The notes beneath the pieces were generated by a model. That model had not been told where the DNA came from and searched no databases. It saw only the letters and a program-made list of their open reading frames with translations. 64,000 nt of DNA from positions 39,262,592 through 39,326,591 of the forward strand of contig NC_021673.1 in NCBI RefSeq assembly GCF_000247815.1. The letters are read 5' to 3'. The DNA is from Ficedula albicollis. Taxonomy: Eukaryota > Chordata > Aves > Passeriformes > Muscicapidae. Within the stretch, counting starts at the first letter, position 1. Every line of letters starts with the position of its first letter. Below, piece after piece: positions 45,854-58,424 of the stretch. The translations under genes were made by a program, and so were the position numbers.

Positions 45854-48800
45854 TTCTTTTGCTGCATTGCTTTTCTTTTTTCTTTTTTCTTTTTTTTTTT
45901 TTTTTTGCTTTCCTTTTCCTCCCTTACCTCCCACCTTCTCAAAATAAAAACTTTACTGAAATTAGAGCAGAAACGAGTAATTAGAAGAGACCAAATTTTT
46001 TGACAGTTTGGAATTTTCATCCTTCATCCCATTTTCTGCTTCCCAGTTATATTACATTAGGTAAACACCAGACCACCACCACCCACAAATACAGTGGTGC
46101 TTTTATCTCCTCTGCTCTGTGAGGCAACATTTCTTTTTCCTGTTAGGTATCTTTCCACTTTACATTTACTCCAGGTGGAATATTGTACTTAACAAACACC
46201 AAGAATAGGTACTTCCAAAACCAGTAAAAGCCATGTTTTCTTTTCCCACATGTACTCAGTATTCTGTTTGTGGCTACCTTAATCACTCCATTTTCTCTTT
46301 ATTGGCGTTTATAACTAGCAGATACTTATTCCAAGGTATGTGTCACCTTGCTTGCAAAGAAGAACCTTTTCCAAGGAAATTCCAAATATTTCCTATTTTT
46401 GTCTGTCTCTTTTTTTCTCATCAGTTCACTCCCTGTGGTGTTCTTTATTGTGTGTGTGGTAGCATGTTTCATACTTCCATTGCCAAAATCTCTTTTTCGA
46501 AGTGGATCTTGCTTTCAACAAGCATTTTCCTGAGGCTTTATATAGTCCCTGCTGAAGCAGGAACATTTATAAAGGAGAAAAGTGGTTGCTTGTCTAAAAG
46601 TCTTGAGGGTTGTTGGTGCTCCACTAGAGAGCTCTGCTGGCAGGTGGCTCATCAGGTGGGCAGAGTGAAGAATAGACAAACCAAAGAATATGCACAGGGC
46701 TGTGGTGGGTTTTTGTTGCTGTCATGGCCACTCTGCTTTGTTGGAGAATTAATGCCTATCATTAGTCTTAAGCAAGGAAACGGTTTTAAATAAAACATGA
46801 ATATAATGGCAAGGTAGCTAGCCAACATGATTATGTTATGCTGCTAGTCAGTAAAAATCAAAAGGTCAGTTTGATTCTAACGGACACAAAATTATTTGGT
46901 GGCACCTGAAATTACTGACACATGGAAACTCTGGTGAATAATGCATAGAAAATACTTATGCAATCTCTAGTTCCTTGCAACTTCTGTACAATTAATATGT
47001 TCACTATGCAAAAGGAATATTGCATTAAATACAAGTGAGTTTTCTGCAGCTCATTGATACGAGAAAAGCTTTATAGGTCCTGCTATTGCTTCCCCTTTTC
47101 ATATATGAGAAGAGAGATTAAGTACCATTTTAAAAGGTACACATACCTGAAAAAGGCTATAATTAGATATAATTTCATAAGAAAATATTTTTACAAATCC
47201 TGCATTTCATATTTTTTGTTCATGCTAATTAGTTCAATGTAGAAATATTAAATACTAATTTTGCCATGTCTGCCAAGATACCTGAAGGGTTATTTTAAAA
47301 GATACTATTAGTGGGACTGGATACAATGTGTGTGGTTTCTTAATCCTAATTAATTCACTCAGGAGACAGTCCTAATTAGCAGATGTGAAACCAGAATTTT
47401 AGACAAAAGCATTCTGCTTGGTTGTGAAGTTCATCTGCTTTCTATTGCAAGTTCCCTTGGGAGATAATTTCAATCAAACTGTTTTCTGTACTTATCAAAA
47501 AGTGTTGTGTTGGTATGCCTTGAACCATAAGTGGAATTTTATCGTGAAAAATTGCACATACACTTCATAAATATTCTCAAATTAAAGCTGATTTTGTTAG
47601 GCCTGCTGGTATGATCACAGTTCATTTACTTTGATTGTACTTATGTATTTTTGCTTTGTACCCAACTATTTCACCATTATGTTTGCTAGGTAATATTGAT
47701 CGCTCACTGTAACAATACCTAAAAGCTTTTGTGAAAAGTAAATTAGGTTTTTTTTTATAAACCTGCCAGTTTCATTTAGACTTTTTTTTAAGTGTCTGGG
47801 AGAGTACAGGAGATAACTTTTATTTCACTGAAAATTTTTATTTGATTTTGTTCAAGTTTAGCAGTTCAACAAAAGAAAAGCCTGGAGAATATTGCATTAA
47901 ATATTAATAGGTTTTTCTATCAGGGAACTGGGGAGTTTGTTTTGTTTTTAAGAAATACCACATCCTTTTAGACTCCTAAATCATCCTCATGGAGGCTGTT
48001 ACTTTGTCCACTGCTGAAGTGTAATCTCACTGTTCTCATTGGCTTTATGTTGGTTCTCTTATGTTATGTGATTTCAATAATGATTTCTTTTGTACATCTG
48101 ATTTATCTCTAAAGAAAATGTAGCTATACAAACCAAAAATAACTGTCTGAAAATAGGCCTATTAAATAACAATGGTGTTAATTATCTATTTACTGGAAAA
48201 TATTTACAGTAATTTCCAGGGCTTTATAAAAGGCAAAAGAAAGCTCAGTCATACTAGCTGCAGTTGTTATGCCTCCAGATTGTAATGCTGTAAAATCTGT
48301 GATTCATGCTGCAGATAGCTTCCAGTTTCTGCTACCTAAGACAAAGCAGGAAATTATCCATGTTGTTTATTGTAGCAGTGTTAAATCAGCTATATGGATC
48401 CAAGTCTCAGTCTGAAACAAGGTCAGACATGGGTTGTCTCTTAGAGCATCACAGCTGTCACGTGCTCACTGTATTTGCCCAAATATGCTGTTAACTCTCC
48501 TGCCCTGACAGAAACAACAAAAGCATGGGAACAGAAATTATTAATCTGCATAGTATTCTTTGGCCATGGGAATCTAATTTCTTGATTAAAATTGTTTGCC
48601 CTCGTTTTTTAATGCTTTAATTGAAAACAAACGCAGATTTCTGAGTCAGGCGAAATGTGCCCTGATGAAGAAGATAGAATCTTGCAGTGATAATTTCAGA
48701 GCTGCTGGCTGTGGAGCCCATACTGGCTTCTGTTCCACCATGGTAGTTGTTTGCCAGCAGGCAGCATCAAATCCCTTAAAGTACCTCCTGGCTGCTTCTA

Positions 48801-49267
48801 TACTGCAGTTTAAGTAGTTTTGGAATACCAGCAGGTTTCCTCATGGAGTGGTGTTTTTCCAATTCTGAATACCTTTTTGAGGTACATTTGTAAGTAAAGG
48901 TATTCTTTTGTATAAATTCTTTATTACGTTAGGAAAGACGTAGCCTGAGGAGCAATTATATGCTATGTTTTAAAACTAACAAGGCATTTTTAATCTGATT
49001 TGATTTGTGGGTTTGTTCCAGATTACCTCCATTGTAAATGTGTTTATTTGCTGTCACATGTTTTGTGCTGCATTTGCTGGACCAAACACGTTTTGTTCTG
49101 GTAGAAGTAGATTCCTTTGAAGCCAGTGTCAGGTCCACTGAGAGCTTTAGAAGGAAGTATATTTGGCATAAGACATCAGGCAGATGAAACCCAGTGGCAC
49201 CTAATGGTAGATAAAGAGTTCAGGATAAGTATATAGAAAGCTGGTCTGGAAGAGTAGTTTTAATATT
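45854..49267. other. Unique AT-rich non-coding DNA
   Basis: A 186-codon plus frame at 46233-46793 is the longest non-repetitive frame in the window. It is rich in Phe, Ser and Cys, has no family I recognise and no sign of splice structure, and I judge it chance. The T-rich tract 45854-45910 is the native neighbour of the G run. Positions 48590-48780 keep CpGs and could be conserved. Confidence 0.5.
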
Positions 49268-50113
49268 TGTACTCTGAAGATCATCTACTCCAGCTTTTCT
49301 GCTCTAAGGAGGATCAGCTAGAGCAGGTTGTGTCCATTTAGTTGAGTATCTCCTAAGATGAGAGCAACTTTGGCATCTTTGCAACGCCTCTGTGCAAGCT
49401 TTAGATCACCCTCATGGTAATAGAAAAGTGTTTTCTTGTGAGTTCAGGTGGGATCAAGGTGAGGCTGACCTGCTTGTGGTTCCCTGCATCCTCCTCCTTG
49501 GCCTTCTTGAAGCTTGGAGATCAGAGTTCACCTTGCTTTCTTCCAGTCATCAGGAACCTCTGTCAGTTGCTGTGACTTTTTAAAGACAATTTTGAGAGTG
49601 GCCTTGCAAGGGCATCAGCCAGCTCCCTCAGCACTCTTTGCTGCATCCTGTTTGGTCCCATGTACCTGTGTGTGTCCACCTTAGGTGTTCCTGAACCCCA
49701 TCATTGTCCACTGAGAAAGTCTTCATTGCTCCACGCTTACCCCTGGTTGCAGGAGCTTCATATTCAGGTATTATGTGCCTTAGTGAGGCAAAAGAAGACA
49801 TTGAGTACCTCAGCCCTTCCCATAGCCTTTGTGGCCAGGGACTGTGTCCATTCCAGCAGGTGCACATTTTCCTTTGTCTTCCCTCTGCTGCTGATGTAGA
49901 ATCCCTTCTCACCTTCCACTTAACCACATCAAATTCAGCTCTGGGTTGCTTTGGCTTCTCTGACTCGATTCCTGCAAGCCCCAGATTTCTCCTGGGTCGC
50001 CTCAACCCTGCTTCCACTTCCTGCATATTTCCTTTTTGTGCTTCAGTTTTGGCAGGAGTTGTGTGTTTATCCATGCAGGCCTCCTGCTGCCTTTACTTGT
50101 GTGAATTGAAGTA
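49268..50113 (-). mobile_element. CR1 LINE with pol fragment fused to 3' end by internal deletion
   Basis: Read on the minus strand. The part at 50113 to about 49451 follows CR1 ORF2 in the linker between the endonuclease and reverse transcriptase domains (gcaggaggcctgcatgga, gaagtggaagca, gaggttcctgatgactggaa, ttcaagaaggccaagga, gtcagcctcacc). It breaks off just where the reverse transcriptase core should begin. From about 49450 to 49268 the sequence is instead the CR1 3' end (aaaacacttttctattac, gagggtgatc, tgctctagctgatcc, gatgatcttcagag). The reverse transcriptase core is therefore missing. A 148-codon minus frame (49628-50074) covers part of the ORF2 remnant and retains a lysine/arginine-rich, frame-worn version of it. 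The element is dead and also 5'-truncated. Confidence 0.88.
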
Positions 50114-51995
50114 GTCCAGGCTGGAGGTAACAAATGAAAAGATCATTGAAACCATTTCCTTATGCAAAGGTGTAAGTCTGAGTGGGAATTATAACGAAAA
50201 AGTAAGTCAAGATTGAAAGAAGAAGGGATTTTGAGATATTGCTGGAGGCAGTACTATAGAATATGTTATGAAAAATCGTTTAAAATATTTCAAAATAATA
50301 GACCACAGGTCCTGTAATAGTCTATTGTGAACATAACCCTCTAGAATGTTGTAGAGTGTTGTATTCAAGATTTAAAAGTGATTTTTAAACTTACTATCAG
50401 TTACAATGTGAGTTTCAAATTCTTAAGTGAAAATAGCTTGTCTTTTTTGAATTGAAAAGGCTTCTTAATAAAAGCTACTAGTGTTGATGTGGGTGAATGA
50501 GTAAGATTTAATGAACTCATTCTCATGTAAGCACAGGCTGTCACCTAATCAATTGCAGCATACCTGCCTATGATGCAAAAGAAAACTGAAAGATTTAGAT
50601 GATCAATGATGATTGCCAGCAGTGATTGGAACGCCAGATCTGACAAAAAAAGAGTAGGACAGATTGGCCAGGAAATGGACATGGAACAGCCAATTTTATT
50701 TTTTTTAAAATTAAGTTGATATTTGTTCTACTGCATCTGTATGGCAGTCCTCAATGAATGCCACAGTGTTAACATTCTTTACCACAGTGTCAGGTAAATG
50801 TGAGCATGGACCAGCACCCTAGACAGTGGCAATTTGGAATTTTGCAAGTGGATGATGGAGGGAAATAATATTGGCCAGTTGGAGATAAGAGCTGATAAGA
50901 TGAGTAATGGTCAAGTGGAAATAGGGCATGAAGCAAAGACAAATAGTTTGTATTTAAGTAAGATGGAGGAGCTGGTGTTAATGGAGGAACTTATAAAGGG
51001 AGTTGTATGCCAAGTCAAAGAGCTCAGAAAACTGATCCTTGCAGGTGCACTCTAAGCAGTTTTGAATGTGGTAAACTTTATTTGCTAAAGAAGTGAGAAG
51101 GAAAAAGGCCAGAGAAGCAGAAGGTGCAATGAAGAAGTTTGATATGATCCTAAATAGGAATATACTTCATGAACAGTGGGAAAATGTAAGTCATGGGCCA
51201 GTGACAAAGAATGCATTTAGATACGATTCAAACACAAAGGATACCCAAATAAAAATACATTGCTTTACCTATCAGTTTGCATAATGATAAGGTGGGGATA
51301 GTGCTTGGAGAGCTGAAGGAAGGAGGCAGGGCTGATTGCTAGACATGAGCTGGCAGGTGTTTAAAGAGATGGGGTTATATTTTGATCTGGTCTAGAGAAT
51401 CCAGCATATATAAAATAATGGCAGGTGTCCGAGTGGTCTTTGAGAAGTGGTAGTTGAGTTTGTTTGGTGGTGGCTTTATCTGGCAAGAATTCACAAAGAA
51501 TTAAAGGAATTAATTAGAAAAAGAGTTGTAGATTGGGTCTTCCTTATCTGAAGGAGGGCTTCTGTTCTTGAGTCCAGATGGAAGAGCCACATGCTGAAAC
51601 GATTGATTAGAAAGGTAGGAAAACAGAAGATGTGACAGTTTGTGTCATGTGTCACCTACAGTATTGGACAGTGATCTCATTTTGCATCAGTTCAAAACAC
51701 CAAAATGGAAAAGGATATGAAAATATTAATATTTCAACAGCCAATCAATCTTTTTTGACACTGGTGGAGGCTAGAGGTGATGGAAGGCAGAACACAAATC
51801 TATACTGTAAAAGGGCAGGAAAATTCCTTACAAGTAAGGATCATCATTTGTCAGTTTATCACTGTGGAAGAGAGTACTCTGAGACAAGTCGGCGTGTAAA
51901 GGTAAGTTTCTTTCTATACTACCTGATAAGAAATGTGTGGCATTTATTTTTTAAGAGAAACAAAAATTAGAAAAGGGAGAGGGAGATTGGGGCGA
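50114..51995. other. Unclassified, purine-rich non-coding DNA
   Basis: Just beyond the CR1, small plus frames at 50834-51055 (73 codons), 51093-51284 (63) and 51632-51970 (112) follow one another. They are Lys/Glu-rich and unrecognised. This could be the remains of another old retroelement or ordinary purine-rich DNA. I cannot decide. Confidence 0.4.
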
Positions 51996-52133
51996 GCAGA
52001 TGAAGGCAAGTGTTAAAAGATAAATACACAATTCATACCCATCTGTCAGTCTACCCCATCCCTGGCAGATGAAGGCAAGTGTTAAAAGGTAAATACACAC
52101 TTCATACCCATCTGTCAGTCTACCCCATCCCTG
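51996..52133. repeat. Direct tandem doublet, 69-bp units
   Basis: Copies lie at 51996-52064 and 52065-52133, starting gcagatgaaggcaagtgtta and ending ctaccccatccctg. Two substitutions were seen (aaaagata versus aaaaggta, cacaatt versus cacactt). Confidence 0.95.
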
Positions 52134-55100
52134 TTATCTCAACAACCTTGCTTTTCATCATAAATTGGTCTGATAGAGAAACTGGTGAGGCACCAGGAAG
52201 ATGTAAGTGTGCAATTGTCCATGTATATAAAATAAATGAGAAGGCTGAAGAAGAAAGAGTTGTATTTGGGAGTATATTTTACATAAAGAGAACAGGACCG
52301 TGAAGTATTTCATTAGTAATTGTCAGGAAAATCAGCAGCTAGAAGAAATATGCAATTGTTTTTTAATGCTTTTCTTTAGCTTTCTCCTCTTCCCTTCCCC
52401 AGCTACAATAAAAAGTGATGCATAGGGAGAATATCATATATATCAGTGAAGTGTATACTACAGTGATGCTCATGGTTTGCAGCCTCAGAGTTGAACATTC
52501 TTCTCTTACTGAAAGGTTAAGAGACCACACTCTGTGTATGACATAAGATGTCTTTCATACAAGTGATTCTACTTTGGGTGGTGAATTTATATTGCCACCA
52601 GCTGTAGGGTTGGTTTTCAATGATGAGAAATACTCCAGTGTGTTTGAATCTTGACATTGCTTCCTAAATATTTGGGCATAACAATTCATTTGTAATAAGA
52701 AAGTTTGCATTCTTTGGGCTTACTGTAGATAAACTGCTCAGCAGTTGTGACTTAGTGTAGTGAGCTTAACCATGTCGGCAAACAAAATTGACAGTGCTCT
52801 GAGTCATCAGATTCTCAGCTGATGGTATCACTGGCTCAAGCACTCAGAAAACATACCAGTTTTTAGGAGTTTGTTGTTCTAACAAGACATAGTTGCTATT
52901 TTTGTACTGATTCAAAACTTTATCATCTGTTGTAATCAACAAAAGCTTAAACCTGAAATGTCCCCCTGATTTTTTGCTTCACCTCTATTGCCTCTTTAAG
53001 GATTTGTTGCATCTATGTTATGCGTGAGAATCTGGCTGCTGATGTACTAGTATTTTTTTTGCAGAAAGCAGCTGATGTATTTTACATTAAGAAACAAGGA
53101 AAAATCCATCAATTTGGTCTTCTTCAGATAGATGCACTCTTGGGAAAGAAAGCATGAGAATGATGGCACATTTATCTTATTTTTCTTCATTGGTACAAAA
53201 CATAAATTGCCAGCATGCACAGCCCTTAAAACTAAGAACAATTTATATCCATATCCATGAGTGGATAAGGATCTGGAAATTTTTTGAAAGAATTAAAATT
53301 ATCTAAATCATCTGAGGTTTCTTTTGAGCATACAGTGTTTTGGATGGGAGGGGGAGAGGAAGGTGCTGCTAAGGGACAGAGCTCTGTAAATGACAGAATT
53401 TCCAAAAGCAGGAGATTTAATGAGGAAAATTGTCAGGTTAATCCCTGCTAGCCAGCATTACCTCATCCTAAAAAAAGCCCTCTCCAGAATGTAACAAGTT
53501 TCTAATTCTCAGTTACTCCATTTTCTTTGAAAAACCAAGTCCGTGCTTTGGACGTTTTCTGTTAGGTGCAGGTTAAGCGTTTGATGTTGTCTAAGTCTAA
53601 ATTAAGTGTTTGAAGTTTTATGTAAATTCTACTTCAGTGAATTAAAATGAAAATCTCTTGCTCTGTTCAAAATCCAAGGCAATAGAACATCAACTGCAGG
53701 ATTTCAAGTCCTTCTTTGTTTTTATTATTTCCTGGCAATAACTTGGACTGATGGTAGAGAAAAGCCATAGAAAACCTAACGGAAGGGAAGGACAATGAGT
53801 CCTGTGAATGAGAATGAGACCTCCTGAGACAATGAGAATTACTGTGCTGCTTAAACTGAATCCTCTCCAGCTTTTATGATCAGGCCCTTATCCACCTCCA
53901 TTGTTACATGGAACCCTTGGGTTTATTTCCCTATGGAATCAGTGTGTGCAGGTTAAATTCAAGGTGCATTGTGAATTATTCTGCTGCTGTCTTCTTCACA
54001 AAACAGTGAAGGATGTCCAACGTTATCCTTTACGTAAAGCTTGTCCCTTCTCATTCTGTAAGTCTTAATTCATACACAGCCAAATATTTATTTTCTTCAG
54101 AATTTTAATACTCTTAACTAAGTAAGATAAAGAAACATTAAAAAAGTACTCTACAGATAATTAGGTAGGAAATTATCTTTTCATTTTGGATATATTAGAT
54201 TTTTCTAGTAATGTTTCAAAGCAAGACATCTCACAGAGATCAACTTCCTTGGTTGTCTGAATTTGAAAGGACTTTGTGCCACCAACTGTGTCACCATTAG
54301 TATAATACAGAATTCAAAATATTTTTAAATGAAATCACAGAACAGCATAAGGAAGGCTGTATAGGATTTGTTTGTCTTCATTTTAGACCCAAAAAAAAGA
54401 TAAATAGATACATCCATCATCACAGTCTCTGTTGGGGCTCTCTGAAGTTCATAGAAAGGGTTTATTTTATTTTTTTTTGGTCACTCAGTCCTCTTCAGCA
54501 GTTACACTAATATACCTTGTGACACCTCTGCTGTTCATTGCCCTTGTTTCTTTCTGAAGAAGCACCATTATTTTTCCTAAAGCAGCAGCAGCTTGTAGGA
54601 TCCCATCTTGTGCTGATGTTTTTCGTTGTGTTTTCGGTGGTGTATGTTTTGCAACTCTTCAATGACTGTAGCATCCATTTTTAATTTAGAATTAATTGTT
54701 GGTTTTGGGTTTTGAGAATAAAATTGCAAGAGGTGACAATCTGTGTTTCATTACTGCCACTCCATAATCTAACAGCATTGGGTTTGCACCAGAGCTGGCC
54801 CTTTACAGGGAGCACTTTGTTCTTTTGACAATTCTTGCCATTTAGTTTTTTAGGGAGACTAGTGAATTGCAGCAATTATTTTGAACCCATGTTTCATGGC
54901 TATTGGGCTAAAACCCGTGCACACTAAAGCTGTAGCTATCTCTTTTCCTTAGTCTTTAATTGTGGATTTAGACAGATAAACAAGTAAGGAACACAAACTG
55001 ATCAGTCCCTGTATGTGTTGTTAATCATTGGCAAAAGCAAGGCCTTTAAAGATCATGAAAATATGAGTAAACTGATTTGAATTATCTCAATTCTTCTAAA

Positions 55101-56498
55101 AGCACCTGATTGGAGAGGAAAGAAAATAAAAATTTTGTTTGAGGTACATTTGTTTGTTTTCAAAATTAGTTGGTTTTCTTAGACTGTATTTATTAATATT
55201 TAGAATATATTTATACAATACCATATGGTTCCTTATTAAATCATACCAACTTATATTAGTTTCAGCTTCTAAATAAGTGAATTTAATACTGCTGGTATAG
55301 GAATACAATCTCAACTGATTAAAATATTCATGCTTTCTGCTAAATAGATGGTGGAAGTGCTTTGTGAATGATAAATACTTTACCTGAGACCATCTGGATT
55401 CTTGCCAGGAATGCAAGACTGTTATCAAGAGCTTTCTTCCAATTATTTGGAATAAAAATTAATCTAGGATTTAGCTGTCTCTCTTAGCAGCACCTAACTG
55501 TGATATCAGGAGAAGTGGTTTGGCCATTCGCACTATTAGATTCTGTAAAATTGCTGCTGTGACAGTAAGCCTCTTTGTATGGTTCTTACTCTTTAGCAGC
55601 TGTTAAACTAGGCATATTCAGAGTTTCAAAGGTCGTCATTTTAATTTGTGGGTTTTTGTGAGAGCTCAGTTACTGATAACTTACTTGTGATTTAATGAGC
55701 AAATCCATCTTCCTTTTGGTTGATGGAATATGCATGTAAGGAATCTTTGTGGTCTGCCCAGTCCCCAGTGAATGTGCTGAGACAGTTTGTTCTGACAGTG
55801 ATTCAAGATCAGGTTCTGTTTCCACAATGTGCCACCAAAAAAAAAAAAGAAAAAAAAGAAAATTTTCATTAATCTCATTAGCCTTGATATGCTGGCTTTT
55901 AAAATGTTATGTGTATTTTTATATTCTACTGCTCACTTACACTTAGGCCATTGTGGGGGAGGGGACAGGAGGGGACCCTGTCAGGGCAGTTATACCTGAG
56001 CCTTAAGTCTTTACCAGGAAGGTAAAAAAGGACCTCTGGGACTCTAGGGGTGAAGTAGGGATTGGTGGTAGAATGAGAAATTCCCTAGATGTTATAAAAA
56101 CCTGTTACATTTGTCCTAGTGACCACAAAGGTGCCATAAATTTAATGCAGTATATTTAATTACTGGTTTTGTGTGTTCACATATAATTAAGACTACTAAT
56201 GTCATCGTACCAGGAATAAACATTTTCTCTTATTTGTGGCAGAAGTTGTAGGAAAGGGATTTCAAATTGCTGTAAACAAATCTGAGCCTGACTGCTTACT
56301 GTTGACAAGAGCTATTCCCAGCCTATGGGACAGCTTTATGCTGAGGTCCAGTCAAGGCTCCCACTTTACAAATTTGAAATGCTTTCCCAAGTATGAATAA
56401 ATTAGTTCTCACAGTATCTGGAAAAGTAAACAATTACTATCTCATTTAAACTGTGGGAAAAGCAATTTAGGCAGATGAAATTATTTGTCACATAAAGA
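52134..56498. other. Unique AT-rich non-coding DNA
   Basis: About 4.4 kb with no recognised gene, RNA or transposon. An interrupted A run lies at 55838-55862. Frames of up to 110 codons (minus 55096-55428) are unsupported. Confidence 0.55.
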
Positions 56499-56582
56499 CA
56501 TAAAGACTCTGTGTCAGAGCCAGAAATGGAAGCCAGATTTCATAAAGACTCTGTGTCAGAGCCAGAAATGGAAGCCAGATTT
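56499..56582. repeat. Direct tandem doublet, 42-bp units
   Basis: Copies lie at 56499-56540 and 56541-56582, starting cataaagactctgtgtcaga and ending gaagccagattt. They appear identical. Because 42 is a multiple of three, the chance frame 56511-56723 carries a repeated peptide. That is a by-product, not evidence of coding. Confidence 0.95.
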
Positions 56583-58022
56583 CCTTATGGCACGGCATGT
56601 CCTGCTTTATTAAACTTCTCTCCTATGGTTGACATATGTCATCACATGCTATTGTCCATCAGTATTTCCACTTTGAATATTATGAACATCGAAATTAGCT
56701 GTTGGAATACATTGTCTTTCTGAAGGTCACCCTTCAATCCACACACTGTGGTACTTGAGCTGAAGCAGTGAAACCACAAAGTACAGAAGTGAATTATCGA
56801 CTATTAGATGAGCCACAGAAGTAGGACACAACACAGGCTTTGCCAGTGTCTTATTTACTTTTCAGAACAGTTGTTTTCATAAACAGTTTGTGACACTTGT
56901 GTACACAGAATAAAAGAGTTCTTTTCAAAGAGCAAATGTATTAAAAATTCATTTATTCAGAATTCATATTTACCTACTTTAATGTATTTGTACAGCGAGG
57001 AACCCTTTGTACCTTTTTAATTGTTATTTTCTTTGGATGTTTAAGTCAATTACCACTGAGCAGTTACACTCTGGTAGCTTTTCTTAAGTTTAGAAAGGAA
57101 GAATTACACAACTCAAAGTAAAGCAAGCAGCTTGATCCCTCAAAATTAAACTCCCTTTTCTTATGATGACAGAAGAATGTTCTGATGTCAAGGCTGCTCA
57201 CTTTAAAAATAACTGTTTAAAAATAAACCTTTAAATGATTTTTCTTCTTAAAGCTTTTTTTGGTTATTGTTTCTGAATAGATGAGCATTTATTTTTGGAT
57301 GCTGATGCTTTACATTTAAAACCCTTTTACAAAACTCACTATTGCTCCATAAAACCCAGTTCTTGGCTGATGGAGTGTTGAATTCTGTTAGATACTGTCT
57401 CATCTCCTGTCATCAGAATTCAGAAAGAAAGGTGCTTTCAAAGGGACAGGGTGTCAGATGTTGTAATATGGCTACAGTATTTCAAGCCAAATATATAAAA
57501 ATAAAATTGAATTGATGTATAAAAATACTTTAAAAATAAAAATCTTACTTTATTCTTTGAGTCCTGGTTTTCCACATGGCTGTGACTGTTGCTTAATTTC
57601 CTTTGAAACAACAAAAATGGTCAGACTATTTGAGATTTATAATCATATAACCTTGACTGTGGAAGTTGTAGAATCAGGACTATCTATTAATAGTTCATTA
57701 TCAGTGAACAGATTCCTTTTTTTCTCTTCTGATTTCAGAATAGGGTCAAGTCCAAGTTACATACTTCTAAAAACTGAATAAATAATACTGTCATGCTGTG
57801 TGTAAACAGAGTGTTATCTTTTGTTTTCAGACATAAATTCAGTTCTTCTTGCCATCACAAATTGCACCACCTGCAACTTGACTCCTGACTCGTTTTGGAT
57901 TGGAACTGCTCCACTTAGAATTGGTCTCTGACTGATTTTGCTACAGAAATTGCAGCTCTTTCACATCAGCATGATGCTGATGGGCTTCCCCAACTCTAAA
58001 TTTTCCTGAGTGCTTTCCAAAT
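56583..58022. other. Unique AT-rich non-coding DNA
   Basis: No gene or repeat family is recognised. An 89-codon plus frame at 57512-57781 is unsupported. Confidence 0.55.
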
Positions 58023-58182
58023 CCACAAGGGCCACCGAGAGTAGTAATAGATGCCAGTGATTCTAAGTTATTCTCTGGTTCTTATATGAATCATAGTACC
58101 ACCCACAAGGGCCACCGAGAGTAGTTACAGATGCCAGTGATTCTAAGTTATTCTCTGGTTCTTATATGAATCATAGTACCAG
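58023..58182. repeat. Direct tandem doublet, 80-bp units
   Basis: Copies lie at 58023-58102 and 58103-58182, starting ccacaagggccaccgagagt and ending tcatagtacca. Two differences were seen (gtagtaatag versus gtagttacag). The last 22 bases are also the start of the next, 132-bp doublet. Confidence 0.95.
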
Positions 58183-58424
58183 GTGTACCTGTGCAAATTT
58201 CATTCCCAAAATAGTTATTATTTGTTGATTATGAAGAAACCATAAGTTGCTAAGTTAATTGCAAATTACCTATTTTACAAATACATTGATTTCTTATATG
58301 AATCATAGTACCAGGTGTGCCTGTGCAAATTTCATTCCCAAAATAGTTATTATTTGTTGATTATGAAGAAACCATAAGTTGCTAAGTTAATTGCAAATTA
58401 CCTATTTTACAAATACATTGATTA
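58161..58424. repeat. Direct tandem doublet, 132-bp units, overlapping the 80-bp doublet
   Basis: Copies lie at 58161-58292 and 58293-58424, starting cttatatgaatcatagtacc. One substitution was seen (ggtgtacctg versus ggtgtgcctg). The shared start means that cttatatgaatcatagtacc occurs three times within about 210 bases. Confidence 0.95.

Noticed and set aside
46233..46793. 186-codon plus frame, the longest not made of a simple repeat
   Set aside because: No domain, no family resemblance and no splice or promoter context. The length is compatible with chance in 64 kb on six frames.
58023..58424. CRISPR-like or minisatellite array
   Set aside because: There are only two copies of each unit, with no spacer diversity, in a vertebrate context. 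The layout is two overlapping doublets.
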